Assembly: GCA_035715725.1 (NCBI GenBank)
Contig: DASTKT010000141.1
Location: forward strand, 1-55,122
Length of the DNA stretch: 55,122 bases
Source of the DNA: JADGGV01 sp035715725
GTDB lineage: Bacteria > Gemmatimonadota > Gemmatimonadetes > Longimicrobiales > RSA9
Direction of reading: 5' to 3'
Part shown: one piece after another, positions 23,711-31,316 of the stretch
Layout: each line of letters opens with the position of its first letter
Position numbering within the stretch: the first letter of the stretch is position 1
Translations under genes and position numbers: made by a program
The notes under the pieces: generated by a model
Told to the model about the DNA's origin: nothing
Databases searched by the model: none
What the model saw: only the letters and a program-made list of their open reading frames with translations

Positions 23711-25262
23711 GGCCGCGCGCCGCGCCGCGGCGCGGGCCGTCCTCGCGGCGCTCCCCTGGATCGCGCTCGTCGCGGCGGTCACCGCCGGGCTCGTGGCGCT
23801 CCGGCCGTTCCTGGACAAGGCGCACGTCGTCCTGGCGTACCTGCTCGTGGTGCTCGCCGGGAGCGCGCGGCGCGGCCGCCGGATCGGGCTCCTGCTCGCC
23901 ATCCTCGGCTTCCTCTGCTTCAACTTCTTCCTGCTTCCGCCCTACCACACGCTCCTCATCCGCAACCCGCTCGACTGGCTGATCCTGATCGTCTTCCTCG
24001 TGACCGGCTTCGTCGCGGCCGAGCTGCTGCACCGCGCGCAACGCGAGGCGGAGGCGGCGCGGCGGGCGGCCGAGGAGATCGACCGGCTCGCGACGCTCGG
24101 CGCCGAGACGCTGAACGCCGGCCGCGCCGAGGAGGCCGTGGAGGCGGTGGCGCGCGTCATCCGAGCGACGCTGCGCCTCGAGCGCTGCGACGTCGACGCC
24201 TACGACGCGGCGACGGGCGAGCTTCGCGCGATCGCCGGCGCCCTTCCGGCGCCGGAGAGCGATCTCGCCGCGGTCGTCGCGGAGCGCGGCGTCCCGGCGC
24301 TCCGGCGGCCGGACGGCACGACGCTCGTGATGGCGGCGGGCGGCCCGGCCGGCGCCGCGGAGGTGCTGGCGCAGCCGGGCGCGGTCGAGATCCTGCTCCC
24401 GCTCCGGGTGCGCGACCGCGTCGTCGGCGTCCTGCGCCTCGCCGACCCGCGCGGGATCCGCCTGGACCCCGCGGGGCAGCGGTTCGCGGGTGCGCTGGCC
24501 TACTACGCGGCGCTCGGCGTCGAGCGCGTCCACCTGGCCGCCGAAGCGCAGCACGCGGAGGCGCTACGCGAGGCGGACCGGCTGAAGGACGCGCTGCTCG
24601 CGTCCGTGTCCCACGACCTGCGCACGCCGCTGACCACGATCAAGGCGCTGGCGCACGAGCTCCGCGCCGACGGCGACGAGCGCACGATCATGATCGAGAC
24701 GGAGGCCGACCGCCTGAACCGCCTCGTGGCGAACCTGCTCGACCTGTCGCGGCTGGATGCCGGCGGGCTCGAGATGCGGCCGGAGCCGAACGCCGCGGAC
24801 GACCTGCTCGGCGCCGCGCTCGACCGGCTCGCCGGCGTGCCGCGGGCCGCCGAGGTCGACGCGCGCATCGAGGGCACGGAGCCGCTCCTCGGGCGCTTCG
24901 ACTTCACCGCGGCGCTGCGCGCGCTCGTGAACCTGCTCGAGAACGCGCTCAAGTACTCGCCGCCGGGGTCGCGCGTGGAGGTCGTGGTGAGTCGCCGGGG
25001 GGGCCGCCTGTGCTTCGACGTCCTGGACCGCGGCCGCGGCGTGGCGGCCGCGGACGCCGAGCGCATCTTCGAGCCGTTCTTCCGCGCCCCCGGCCGGCAG
25101 CCGGACGTGGGCGGCGCCGGGCTCGGCCTCGCGATCGCCCGCCGCATGGCGCGCGCGCAGGGTGGCGACGTCGCCTACGCGCCGCGCCCCGGCGGCGGCA
25201 GCATCTTCTCCCTCTCGCTCCCCGCGCTCGACCTGCCTGAGCCCGCCGGCGGCTCTTTGTGA
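23679..25262 (+). CDS. Short KdpD-like sensor histidine kinase 1 (DUF4118-GAF-HisKA)
   Basis: 527 residues from a GTG within the KdpE1 gene. It lacks the N-terminal KdpD and USP domains of canonical KdpD and starts directly with DUF4118 helices (~25-115; VVLAYLLVVLAGSARRGRRI, FNFFLLPPYHTLLIRNPLDW). A GAF domain (~140-280; LGAETLNAGRAEEAVEAV) and the HisKA domain with intact His312 (SVSHDLRTPLTTIK) follow. The ATP-binding domain shows NLLENALKYSP (N box), DRGRGV (G1) and GGAGLGLAIARRM (G2). It is therefore a competent kinase with reduced input. It partners KdpE1. Confidence 0.92.
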   Translation: MSATASARSTEAARRAAARAVLAALPWIALVAAVTAGLVALRPFLDKAHVVLAYLLVVLAGSARRGRRIGLLLAILGFLCFNFFLLPPYHTLLIRNPLDWLILIVFLVTGFVAAELLHRAQREAEAARRAAEEIDRLATLGAETLNAGRAEEAVEAVARVIRATLRLERCDVDAYDAATGELRAIAGALPAPESDLAAVVAERGVPALRRPDGTTLVMAAGGPAGAAEVLAQPGAVEILLPLRVRDRVVGVLRLADPRGIRLDPAGQRFAGALAYYAALGVERVHLAAEAQHAEALREADRLKDALLASVSHDLRTPLTTIKALAHELRADGDERTIMIETEADRLNRLVANLLDLSRLDAGGLEMRPEPNAADDLLGAALDRLAGVPRAAEVDARIEGTEPLLGRFDFTAALRALVNLLENALKYSPPGSRVEVVVSRRGGRLCFDVLDRGRGVAAADAERIFEPFFRAPGRQPDVGGAGLGLAIARRMARAQGGDVAYAPRPGGGSIFSLSLPALDLPEPAGGSL

Positions 25263-25305
25263 TTTCTTTACGCCGCGGCGCGCCGCCTTTATGCGTCCTT
25301 TGCGG
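25256..25305 (+). promoter_or_regulatory. Putative KdpE-binding box A, upstream of the KimA-like permease
   Basis: Two pairs of direct half-sites: TTTGTGATTTC/TTTACGCC starting at 25256, and CCTTTATGCGTCCTTTGCGG at 25286-25305. The distance between the two parts is 30 nt, identical in boxes B and C. Half-sites repeat every 11 bp, as expected for OmpR-family dimers. It overlaps the 3' end of the kinase 1 gene and lies 78 nt before the permease start. Confidence 0.65.
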
Positions 25306-25382
25306 CTCGCCCGCCAAGTTGCGCGCCGGGGCCGGCCACGTGCCGCCGGTCCGGACACCGCGGAGCGAGGCGGAAGAACCCC

Positions 25383-27413
25383 ATGGCATCGCGATGGCGC
25401 AGGGTCGTCCTCGGACGGCCGCGCGACGTCCTCAGTCCCAAGACGTATCATGCCATCTCGCTGATCGCGCTGCTGGCCTGGGTCGGGCTCGGGGCGGACG
25501 GACTCTCGTCCTCCGCGTACGGCCCTGACGAGGCGTTCCGCGCGCTCGGCAGCCATACGTACCTCGCGGTCTTCCTCGCCCTCGCCACCGCGCTGACCGT
25601 CGGCATCATCTCGCTCGCCTACTCGCAGATCATCAAGCGCTTCCCGTTCGGCGGCGGCGGCTACGTCGTGGCGAGCGAGCTGCTGGGGCCGCGCTGGGGC
25701 GTGCTGTCGGGCGCCGCGCTGCTCGTCGACTACGTGCTCACGATCTCGGTCTCGATCGCCAGCGGCGGCGACCAGGTGTTCAGCGTGCTGCCGGCGGAGC
25801 ACCACGCGGTCAAGCTGACGGTCGAGGCCGTCGTGATCGTGCTGCTGGTGGTGCTCAACCTGCGGGGCGTGAAGGAATCGGTGACGGTGCTCGCGCCGAT
25901 CTTCGCGCTCTTCGTCCTGACGCACGCGGTCCTGGTCGTCGGCGGCGTGGGGATGCACCTCGGCGCCGTGCCGCAGGTCGCGGCGGGAGTCACGCACGGC
26001 GTTGGAACCGGGCTCTCGACGCTGGGCGCCGCCGGCCTGTTCGCCGTCTTCCTGCGGGCGTACTCGATGGGGGCCGGCACCTACACCGGCATCGAGGCGG
26101 TCTCGAACGGCATCCAGATCATGCGGGAGCCGAAGGTCGACACCGCGCGCCGGACGATGGTCTACATGGCGGTCTCGCTGGCGGTGACCGCGGCGGGGAT
26201 CCTGGTCTGCTACCTGCTGTTCGGAACGCGCCCGGTGCCCGGCAAGACGATGAACGCCGCGCTGCTGGAGCAGTTCGCCGGCGGCTGGCGGCCGGGCGGG
26301 CTCCCGCTCGGGCGCGGGTACGTCTACCTGGCGCTCGGTGCCGAGGCCGCGCTCCTCTTCGTCGCGGCGCAGGCGGGCTTCCTCGACGGCCCGCGCGTCA
26401 TGTCAAACATGGCCCGGGACCACTGGCTGCCGCACCGCTTCACGCAGCTCTCGGAGCGGCTCACCGTCCAGGACGGCGTGCTCCTCATGGGCGGCGCCTC
26501 GCTCGCGCTCCTGCTGTACACCCGCGGGAACATCACGGCGCTCGTCACGATGTACTCCATCAACGTGTTCGTGACGTTCTCGCTCTCCCAGCTCGGGATG
26601 GTGCGGTACTGGGCGCAACGGGCGGGGGCGGAGGGCCGGCGGCGCGGACTCCTGATCCACGGCGTCGCGCTCGTCCTGTGCGTCGGCATCCTGGCGGGCG
26701 TGATCTACGAGAAGGCCGCGATCGGCGGGTGGGTCACGCTCGTCGTCACCGGGCTCCTCGTCGCCGTCTGCTTCGGGATCCGGCGCCATTACCGCAGCGT
26801 GCAGCACAACCTGCGGCGCCTGGACGAGGCGTTGACCGGCCTCCCGGCGACGATGGCGGATCCGGCGCCGGAGGTCGATCCGCGCCGGCCGACCGCGGTG
26901 CTCCTCGTCGGCGGCTACGGCGGCCTCGGCATCCACGCGCTCCTCTCGGTGCAGCGGCTGTTTCCGGGGCACTTCCGCAACGTGATCTTCGCGTCGGTCG
27001 GCGTGATCGACGCGGCGGTGATGCGGGGCGTCGAGGAGGTGGACCAGCTCCGCGCGGATACCGAGCGAGGCCTGGTGCACTACGTGGAGCTGGCGCGGCG
27101 CCTCGGGCTGGCCGCCGACTACCGCCTGCGGATCGGCACCGAGGCGGTCGAGGAGGGGGAGGCGCTGTCGAAGGAGATCGCGGCCGAGTTCCCCCGGGCC
27201 ATCTTCTTCATGGGGAACCTCGTCTTCGAGAAGGAGGGCTGGTTCAACCGGCTGCTGCACAACAACACCGCCTACCGGCTGCAGCGCCGGCTGCAGTTCG
27301 CGGGGCTGAACGCGATGGTGCTGCCGGTCCGGGTGCTGGAGCCGAAGCACGCCGAGCCCGCCCGGAGCGGCCGGCGCCCGGACGTGGTCGGCGCGGGCGT
27401 CGCATCGTCCTGA
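25383..27413 (+). CDS. KimA-like APC-superfamily permease (probable K+ or amino-acid transporter)
   Basis: A 676-residue protein with about 12 transmembrane helices and a ~170-residue cytoplasmic tail. APC/KimA features are LIALLAWVGLGADGLSSSAY in helix 1, SQIIKRFPFGGGGYVVASEL, LVDYVLTISVSIASGGDQVF, AYSMGAGTYTGIEAVSNGIQ and MSNMARDHWLPHRF. The tail (from ~500) has alternating strand/helix order (RPTAVLLVGGYGGLGIHALL, FRNVIFASVGVIDAAVM). KimA of Bacillus is a high-affinity K+/H+ symporter, and the Kdp context and upstream KdpE-like box support K+ uptake here. Amino-acid transport cannot be excluded from sequence alone. Confidence 0.87.
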   Translation: MASRWRRVVLGRPRDVLSPKTYHAISLIALLAWVGLGADGLSSSAYGPDEAFRALGSHTYLAVFLALATALTVGIISLAYSQIIKRFPFGGGGYVVASELLGPRWGVLSGAALLVDYVLTISVSIASGGDQVFSVLPAEHHAVKLTVEAVVIVLLVVLNLRGVKESVTVLAPIFALFVLTHAVLVVGGVGMHLGAVPQVAAGVTHGVGTGLSTLGAAGLFAVFLRAYSMGAGTYTGIEAVSNGIQIMREPKVDTARRTMVYMAVSLAVTAAGILVCYLLFGTRPVPGKTMNAALLEQFAGGWRPGGLPLGRGYVYLALGAEAALLFVAAQAGFLDGPRVMSNMARDHWLPHRFTQLSERLTVQDGVLLMGGASLALLLYTRGNITALVTMYSINVFVTFSLSQLGMVRYWAQRAGAEGRRRGLLIHGVALVLCVGILAGVIYEKAAIGGWVTLVVTGLLVAVCFGIRRHYRSVQHNLRRLDEALTGLPATMADPAPEVDPRRPTAVLLVGGYGGLGIHALLSVQRLFPGHFRNVIFASVGVIDAAVMRGVEEVDQLRADTERGLVHYVELARRLGLAADYRLRIGTEAVEEGEALSKEIAAEFPRAIFFMGNLVFEKEGWFNRLLHNNTAYRLQRRLQFAGLNAMVLPVRVLEPKHAEPARSGRRPDVVGAGVASS

Positions 27414-27492
27414 CGGTGGCGAGCGGATCCGTTCATCCGGCGTGCCGGGGAGGCTGCCGAACGGAACGGGTCACTGGGACACTTGATGGACC

Positions 27493-27594
27493 TGCGGCCG
27501 CCCGCGAGGGCCGGGCTGCGCCGGCCCGCGTCGCGGCTCCTTTCGCTCCGCGTCTTCGGGTGACGCATACGGACGTGCGGCCGCCCGCGAAGGC
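27493..27594. repeat. Repeated GCGGCCGCCCGCGA tract in the permease-TPR gap
   Basis: TGCGGCCGCCCGCGAGGG (27493-27510) and GCGGCCGCCCGCGAAGGC (27577-27594) belong to a motif also found at 18339-18356 and inverted at 45354-45365. Between them is a CTCCGCGTCTTCGGGTGACG tract resembling the CTCCGTGTGAC ends of the other intergenic repeats. The rest of the gap (27414-27687) has no gene. Confidence 0.5.
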
Positions 27595-27687
27595 GGACGA
27601 ACGCCACCGGTCGGGCTCGCGCCCGCGCTCGTTCGCGTGACCCTTCCGTCCTCCAGCCCGACCCTGACGACCGGCCCCGCCCGACTC

Positions 27688-27737
27688 TTTGTGGGATCTT
27701 CACGCCCCGTGGTCGAGCCTTTGTGCGGCGCTAACGG
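27688..27737 (+). promoter_or_regulatory. Putative KdpE-binding box B, upstream of the TPR-KdpE2-kinase 2 operon
   Basis: TTTGTGGGATC/TTCACGCC starts at 27688 and CCTTTGTGCGGCGCTAACGG occupies 27718-27737. The 30-nt offset between halves equals that in boxes A and C, and most half-site positions match. It lies 108 nt before the first gene of the operon, implying autoregulation of KdpE2 or cross-regulation by KdpE1. Confidence 0.65.
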
Positions 27738-27844
27738 ACCTTCGCCTACGATGGGTGCGCGCGGTCGACGTCGGCCGCGCGGCCGCGAGTGCGGGTCGAT
27801 GGCGCCGCGGCGCACGGATGGCCGCGAGCAACGAGGGACGATCC

Positions 27845-28366
27845 ATGCGGGTCGAGACCATGACGCCCGCCTCCGGCGGCGGGGACCGGGATTGGCTGGT
27901 CGCGGCGTTGCGTGACAGGGTGGCGGCGGGGCCCGCGGAGCGGACGGCGATCGCCCGCGGGCTCGCGTCGGCACTCCCGGTGGACGAGCTGTGCCGGTTC
28001 GTGGCGGAGCTCGAGTCGGAGGCCTGGACACGGCGCCGCGACACCTACGAGAGCCACCTCCGCGAGGCGTCGGTCGCCGCGGAGCGGGGCAACCTCGAGG
28101 CGGCCGGCCAGGCGGCGCAGTCGGCCGTCCGGGTCGACGGGGTGCGCTGGGAAGCGCATCGGCTCCTCGGCGAGGTCGCGGAGCGGCGTGGCGCGCCCCG
28201 CCAGGCGCGGGAGCGATACGCCGTCGCCGTGCACCTCGGGTGGGACGACGAGGATGCGCGGCGGACGATCGAGCGCCTGGACGCGCCGCGGCCGCGCCCG
28301 CGGCGCGCGGGCTGGCCGTCGTGGCTCGGCGGCCGCGCCCGCGGCGACGCCCGCGCGACGCGGTGA
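27845..28366 (+). CDS. Small TPR-like helical protein preceding KdpE2
   Basis: A 173-residue soluble protein. ATG 27845 is chosen because GAGGGA lies six bases upstream. The sequence is alpha-helical: DWLVAALRDRVAAGPAERTA, DELCRFVAELESEAWTRRRD, then a TPR-like tandem (YESHLREASVAAERGNLEAA, WEAHRLLGEVAERRGAPRQA, RERYAVAVHLGWDDEDARRT). The C-terminus is basic (PRPRPRRAGWPSWLGGRARG). The KdpE2 reading frame begins at or beside its stop codon, so it is part of the same operon. It may scaffold or modulate the two-component pair; this is inference, since no such partner is standard in Kdp systems. Confidence 0.75.
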   Translation: MRVETMTPASGGGDRDWLVAALRDRVAAGPAERTAIARGLASALPVDELCRFVAELESEAWTRRRDTYESHLREASVAAERGNLEAAGQAAQSAVRVDGVRWEAHRLLGEVAERRGAPRQARERYAVAVHLGWDDEDARRTIERLDAPRPRPRRAGWPSWLGGRARGDARATR

Positions 28367-28371
28367 GCAAC

Positions 28372-29130
28372 ATGTCGATGCCGACACCGCCGCTCGAGCC
28401 GAGCGCCGTCACGGGCGCGGAGGCCGCCGCCGGGGCAATGTCGGCCACGATCCTCGTCATCGACGACGAGCCGCAGATCCGGCGCGCCGTGCGTCACGCC
28501 CTGGAAGAGGACGCCGGGCGGGTGCTCGAGGCCGCGAGCGGCCGGGAAGGGATCGACCTCGCGGCGGCGCAGCGCCCCGGCCTGATCATCCTCGATCTCG
28601 GGCTGCCGGACACGCCGGGCGCGAGCGTCTGCCGCGAGATCCGCAAGTGGTCCGACGCCCCGATCATCGTCCTCTCCGCGCGCCACGGCGATGCCGAGAA
28701 GGTCAGCCTGCTGGATGCCGGCGCGGACGACTACGTGACCAAGCCGTTCAGCCCCACGGAGCTGCGGGCGCGGGTCCGCGCGCAGCTCCGGCGGGCACGA
28801 TTGTCGGCCTCGCCGGCGGGGGAAGGTCCGCTGCGGATCGGCGAGCTGACGATCGACCTGGCCAGGCCCGGCATCTCCCGGGGTGGCCGGCCGATCCACC
28901 TGACGCGCACGGAATGGGAGCTGCTGCGCGCCCTGCTCCGCGGCGCCGGCCGCACGCTGACGCACCGGCAGCTCTTCCAGGCGGTCTGGCCGCGCTCGTC
29001 GGGCGATCCGCAGGAGTACCTGCGGGTCTACGTCCGCAACCTGCGGCGCAAGCTCGAGGCGGACCCGCTCCGGCCGCGGCTGATCGTCACGGAGCCGGGC
29101 GTCGGCTACCGCTTCGAGTCCGGTGGGTGA
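28372..29130 (+). CDS. KdpE-type OmpR/PhoB-family response regulator 2
   Basis: From ATG 28372 this is 252 residues. Other in-frame starts are GTG 28363 (overlapping the previous stop) and ATG 28438, the last aligning with the usual KdpE N-terminus (MSATILVIDDE). The receiver has phospho-acceptor Asp75 (LIILDLGLPD) and Lys in DDYVTKPF. The winged helix shows HLTRTEWELLRALLRGAGRT, LTHRQLFQAVWP, LRVYVRNLRRKLE and VTEPGVGYRFE. It is a clear paralogue of KdpE1, with many identical blocks (GREGIDLAAA, PIIVLSARH, LRARVRAQLRRA). It pairs with kinase 2 directly downstream and is nearest to kdpFABC. Confidence 0.92.
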   Translation: MSMPTPPLEPSAVTGAEAAAGAMSATILVIDDEPQIRRAVRHALEEDAGRVLEAASGREGIDLAAAQRPGLIILDLGLPDTPGASVCREIRKWSDAPIIVLSARHGDAEKVSLLDAGADDYVTKPFSPTELRARVRAQLRRARLSASPAGEGPLRIGELTIDLARPGISRGGRPIHLTRTEWELLRALLRGAGRTLTHRQLFQAVWPRSSGDPQEYLRVYVRNLRRKLEADPLRPRLIVTEPGVGYRFESGG

Positions 29131-29143
29131 ACGGAGGACGGTC

Positions 29144-30712
29144 ATGAGGCGGCCGGCTCCCCGTTGGACGTGGGTCCTGTGGCTCACCACGCTCGCGGCG
29201 GTCACCGCGGGTCTGTTCGTCGCGCGCGACCGGCTGAACGAGGCGCACGTCACGCTGGCCTTCCTGCTGGTCGTGCTCGGCGGCAGCGCGCAGGGAGGCC
29301 GGCTCCTCGGCTTCACGCTGGCGGCGCTCGCGTTCCTCGCCTTCGACTGGCTGTTCCTGTCCCCCTACTACACGCTGATCATCGCCAACCCGCTCGACTG
29401 GCTCGTGCTCGCGGCGTTCCTCGCCACCAGCCTGGTGGCCGCGCAGCTCCTCTACCGCGCGCGGAGGGAGGCCGACGTCGCGCGGCAGCGCGCCGCCGAG
29501 ATCGACCGGCTCTCCGCCCTCGGCGCGGAGACGCTCAACGCCGGCCGCGCCGATGCCGGGCTGCACGCCGTGGCGGAGGTGATCCGCGCGACGCTCCAGC
29601 TCGACCGCTGCGAGCTGTTCTTCTACGACCCGGAAGGCGACGGCGTCCGCCTCGCGAGCCAGGCGGGGAGGACGCGCCTGGCCGAGGAGACCGGGGCGGA
29701 GCGGCTCGTGGAATGGGCGGCGCGCGCCGGCGCCGTCGAGGCGACGGAGCACCTGGATCGGACCACGGCGGTCCATCCCCTCGGCGGGGCCGGCGTGCTG
29801 CACCCCGGGATCGACGATCCGGAGATCCGGGCGCTGGTCATCCCGCTGCGCGTGCGCGGCCGCACCGTCGGCGTGCTGCGCGTGGCGCGGGACGCCGGCC
29901 TCCGGCTGGACGATGCCGGCCGGCGCTTCCTCACGGTCCTCGGCTACTACGCCGCGCTCGGGGTGGAGCGGGTCCGGCTCGTCTCCGAGGCGGAGCGCGC
30001 GGACGCGCTCCGGGAGGCCGACCGGATGAAGGACGCCGTGCTCGCGGCCGTGTCCCACGACCTGCGCACGCCGCTGACGACCATCAAGGCCATCGCCCAC
30101 GACCTCCACGAGGAGCGCGGCGCCCGCGACGAGCGGCCCGCCGTCATCGAGGCGGAGGCCGACCGGTTGAACGCGTTCGTCGCGGACCTGCTCGACCTGT
30201 CGCGCCTGCGGAGCGGCGCGGCCGCGCCGGCCATCGGCGTGAACGAGGCCGAGGACCTCGTCGGCGTCGCGCTGGAGCGCGTGGCCGGGCGCCAGCGCGC
30301 CCGCGAGGTGCGCGTCGAGATCGATCCCGACGCCCCCGTCCTCATCGGCCGCTTCGACTTCACCGCGACGCTCCGCGCCCTCGTCAACCTGCTCGAGAAC
30401 GCGCTGAAGTACTCCCCGCCGGAGGCGCCGGTCGAGCTCGTCGTGCGCCGCGAGGGCGCCGCGCTGTGCTTCTCGGTGCTGGACCGCGGGCCCGGCGTTC
30501 CGGAGGCCGAGCGCGAACGGATCTTCGCGCCGTTCTACCGCGCGGCGGGCGCGCCACCGGACACGGGCGGCACCGGCCTGGGCCTGTCCCTCGCCCGCGG
30601 GCTCGCGGAGGCGCAGGCGGGCACCGTCACGTTCGCGCCGCGCCCCGGCGGCGGGAGCATCTTCACGCTGTCCGTCCCCGCCGCGGAGCTCGCTCCGTTC
30701 GGGGCAGGGTAG
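29144..30712 (+). CDS. Short KdpD-like sensor histidine kinase 2 (DUF4118-GAF-HisKA)
   Basis: 522 residues from ATG 29144, which has CGGAGGA upstream; an in-frame GTG lies at 29123. The domain order is as in kinase 1: DUF4118 helices (~10-105; TLAFLLVVLGGSAQGGRLLG, YYTLIIANPLDW), GAF (~125-275) and HisKA with intact His305 (AVSHDLRTPLTTIKAIAH). The ATPase domain follows with NLLENALKYSP, DRGPGVP and GGTGLGLSLARGL. No KdpD or USP domain is present. The strong similarity to kinase 1 across the full length points to duplication of a complete regulator-kinase module. It lies directly upstream of the kdpFABC promoter region. Confidence 0.92.
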   Translation: MRRPAPRWTWVLWLTTLAAVTAGLFVARDRLNEAHVTLAFLLVVLGGSAQGGRLLGFTLAALAFLAFDWLFLSPYYTLIIANPLDWLVLAAFLATSLVAAQLLYRARREADVARQRAAEIDRLSALGAETLNAGRADAGLHAVAEVIRATLQLDRCELFFYDPEGDGVRLASQAGRTRLAEETGAERLVEWAARAGAVEATEHLDRTTAVHPLGGAGVLHPGIDDPEIRALVIPLRVRGRTVGVLRVARDAGLRLDDAGRRFLTVLGYYAALGVERVRLVSEAERADALREADRMKDAVLAAVSHDLRTPLTTIKAIAHDLHEERGARDERPAVIEAEADRLNAFVADLLDLSRLRSGAAAPAIGVNEAEDLVGVALERVAGRQRAREVRVEIDPDAPVLIGRFDFTATLRALVNLLENALKYSPPEAPVELVVRREGAALCFSVLDRGPGVPEAERERIFAPFYRAAGAPPDTGGTGLGLSLARGLAEAQAGTVTFAPRPGGGSIFTLSVPAAELAPFGAG

Positions 30713-30750
30713 GCCGGCCCCTGCGGACGCAGCCCGGGTCGCCGCGCCTC

Positions 30751-30800
30751 TTCACGGGTTCTTCACGGCCCGGCGTCCGGAGTTCATGCGGCGCTCACGG
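30751..30800 (+). promoter_or_regulatory. Putative KdpE-binding box C, upstream of kdpFABC
   Basis: TTCACGGGTTC/TTCACGGCC starts at 30751 and AGTTCATGCGGCGCTCACGG occupies 30781-30800, with the same 30-nt offset as boxes A and B. The half-sites TTCACGG are perfect 11-bp direct repeats. The first open reading frame begins 312 nt downstream, leaving a long GC-rich leader (30801-31112) with no recognisable riboswitch or gene. Confidence 0.7.
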
Positions 30801-31112
30801 CCGGGGCGCTAGCGTTCATCGCGCGGGTGGGCTGGACCGGGTCGTAGGGCGAACCACCGCCCGGTTGTCGGGGATCGTCCGGTCGGACGCGGCAGATCCG
30901 GCGGGTACCGGTGCACGCAATTTCCGGCGGGCCCCGGCTGCGTGCGGCCGCGCGCGGGCCGCCCATACCACGGGCGGGACCGCGGCGAGCGGCGCGAAGG
31001 ACTCGCCGGCGCGCCGCGGACCGTCCATGCAAGGGCGGGAGCGAGCCCCGGCCGGGCGGCCGGAATTCATCCGCCGCCCGATGCGATCGAGTCCACGAAC
31101 AGGACCACGGAC

Positions 31113-31229
31113 ATGCTCGACATCCTCTACGTCCTCGGCACGATCGGCTTCTTCGCGCTCATGGTGGCCTACACCCGCGGCTGCGAGGTGCTGGGCCAGG
31201 GAACCGAACCCGAGGAGCGCACCCCATGA
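31113..31229 (+). CDS. Small single-span membrane peptide preceding KdpF
   Basis: A 38-residue peptide with one transmembrane segment (ILYVLGTIGFFALMVAYTRG) followed by CEVLGQGTEPEERTP. Its TGA overlaps the KdpF ATG by four bases, so the two are translationally coupled. It starts after an ACAGGACCACGG-type weak ribosome site. Similar FFAxMVAYxRxC peptides upstream of kdpF exist in other genomes as far as I recall, usually as unnamed proteins. It may be an extra stabilising subunit of the KdpFABC pump; function is not established. Confidence 0.75.
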   Translation: MLDILYVLGTIGFFALMVAYTRGCEVLGQGTEPEERTP

Positions 31230-31315
31230 CGCTCGACGCGGTGGTGGGCGGCCTCGTCGCCCTCGGGCTGCTGGCGTACCTCGTCTTCACGCTGCTCCGA
31301 CCGGAGAAGTTCTGA
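31226..31315 (+). CDS. kdpF: KdpF, small subunit of the K+-transporting ATPase
   Basis: A 29-residue single-helix peptide, MTLDAVVGGLVALGLLAYLV followed by FTLLRPEKF. The LLRPEKF C-terminus is the hallmark of KdpF, which stabilises the KdpABC complex in the inner membrane. The ATG overlaps the stop of the preceding small peptide and the gene ends one base before kdpA. Its length is normal for the family (about 29 residues). Confidence 0.9.
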   Translation: MTLDAVVGGLVALGLLAYLVFTLLRPEKF

Positions 31316-31316
31316 C

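Noticed and set aside
30801..31112. A c-di-AMP (ydaO-type) riboswitch in the long kdp leader
   Set aside because: The conserved ydaO core could not be recognised; the leader is only generically GC-rich.
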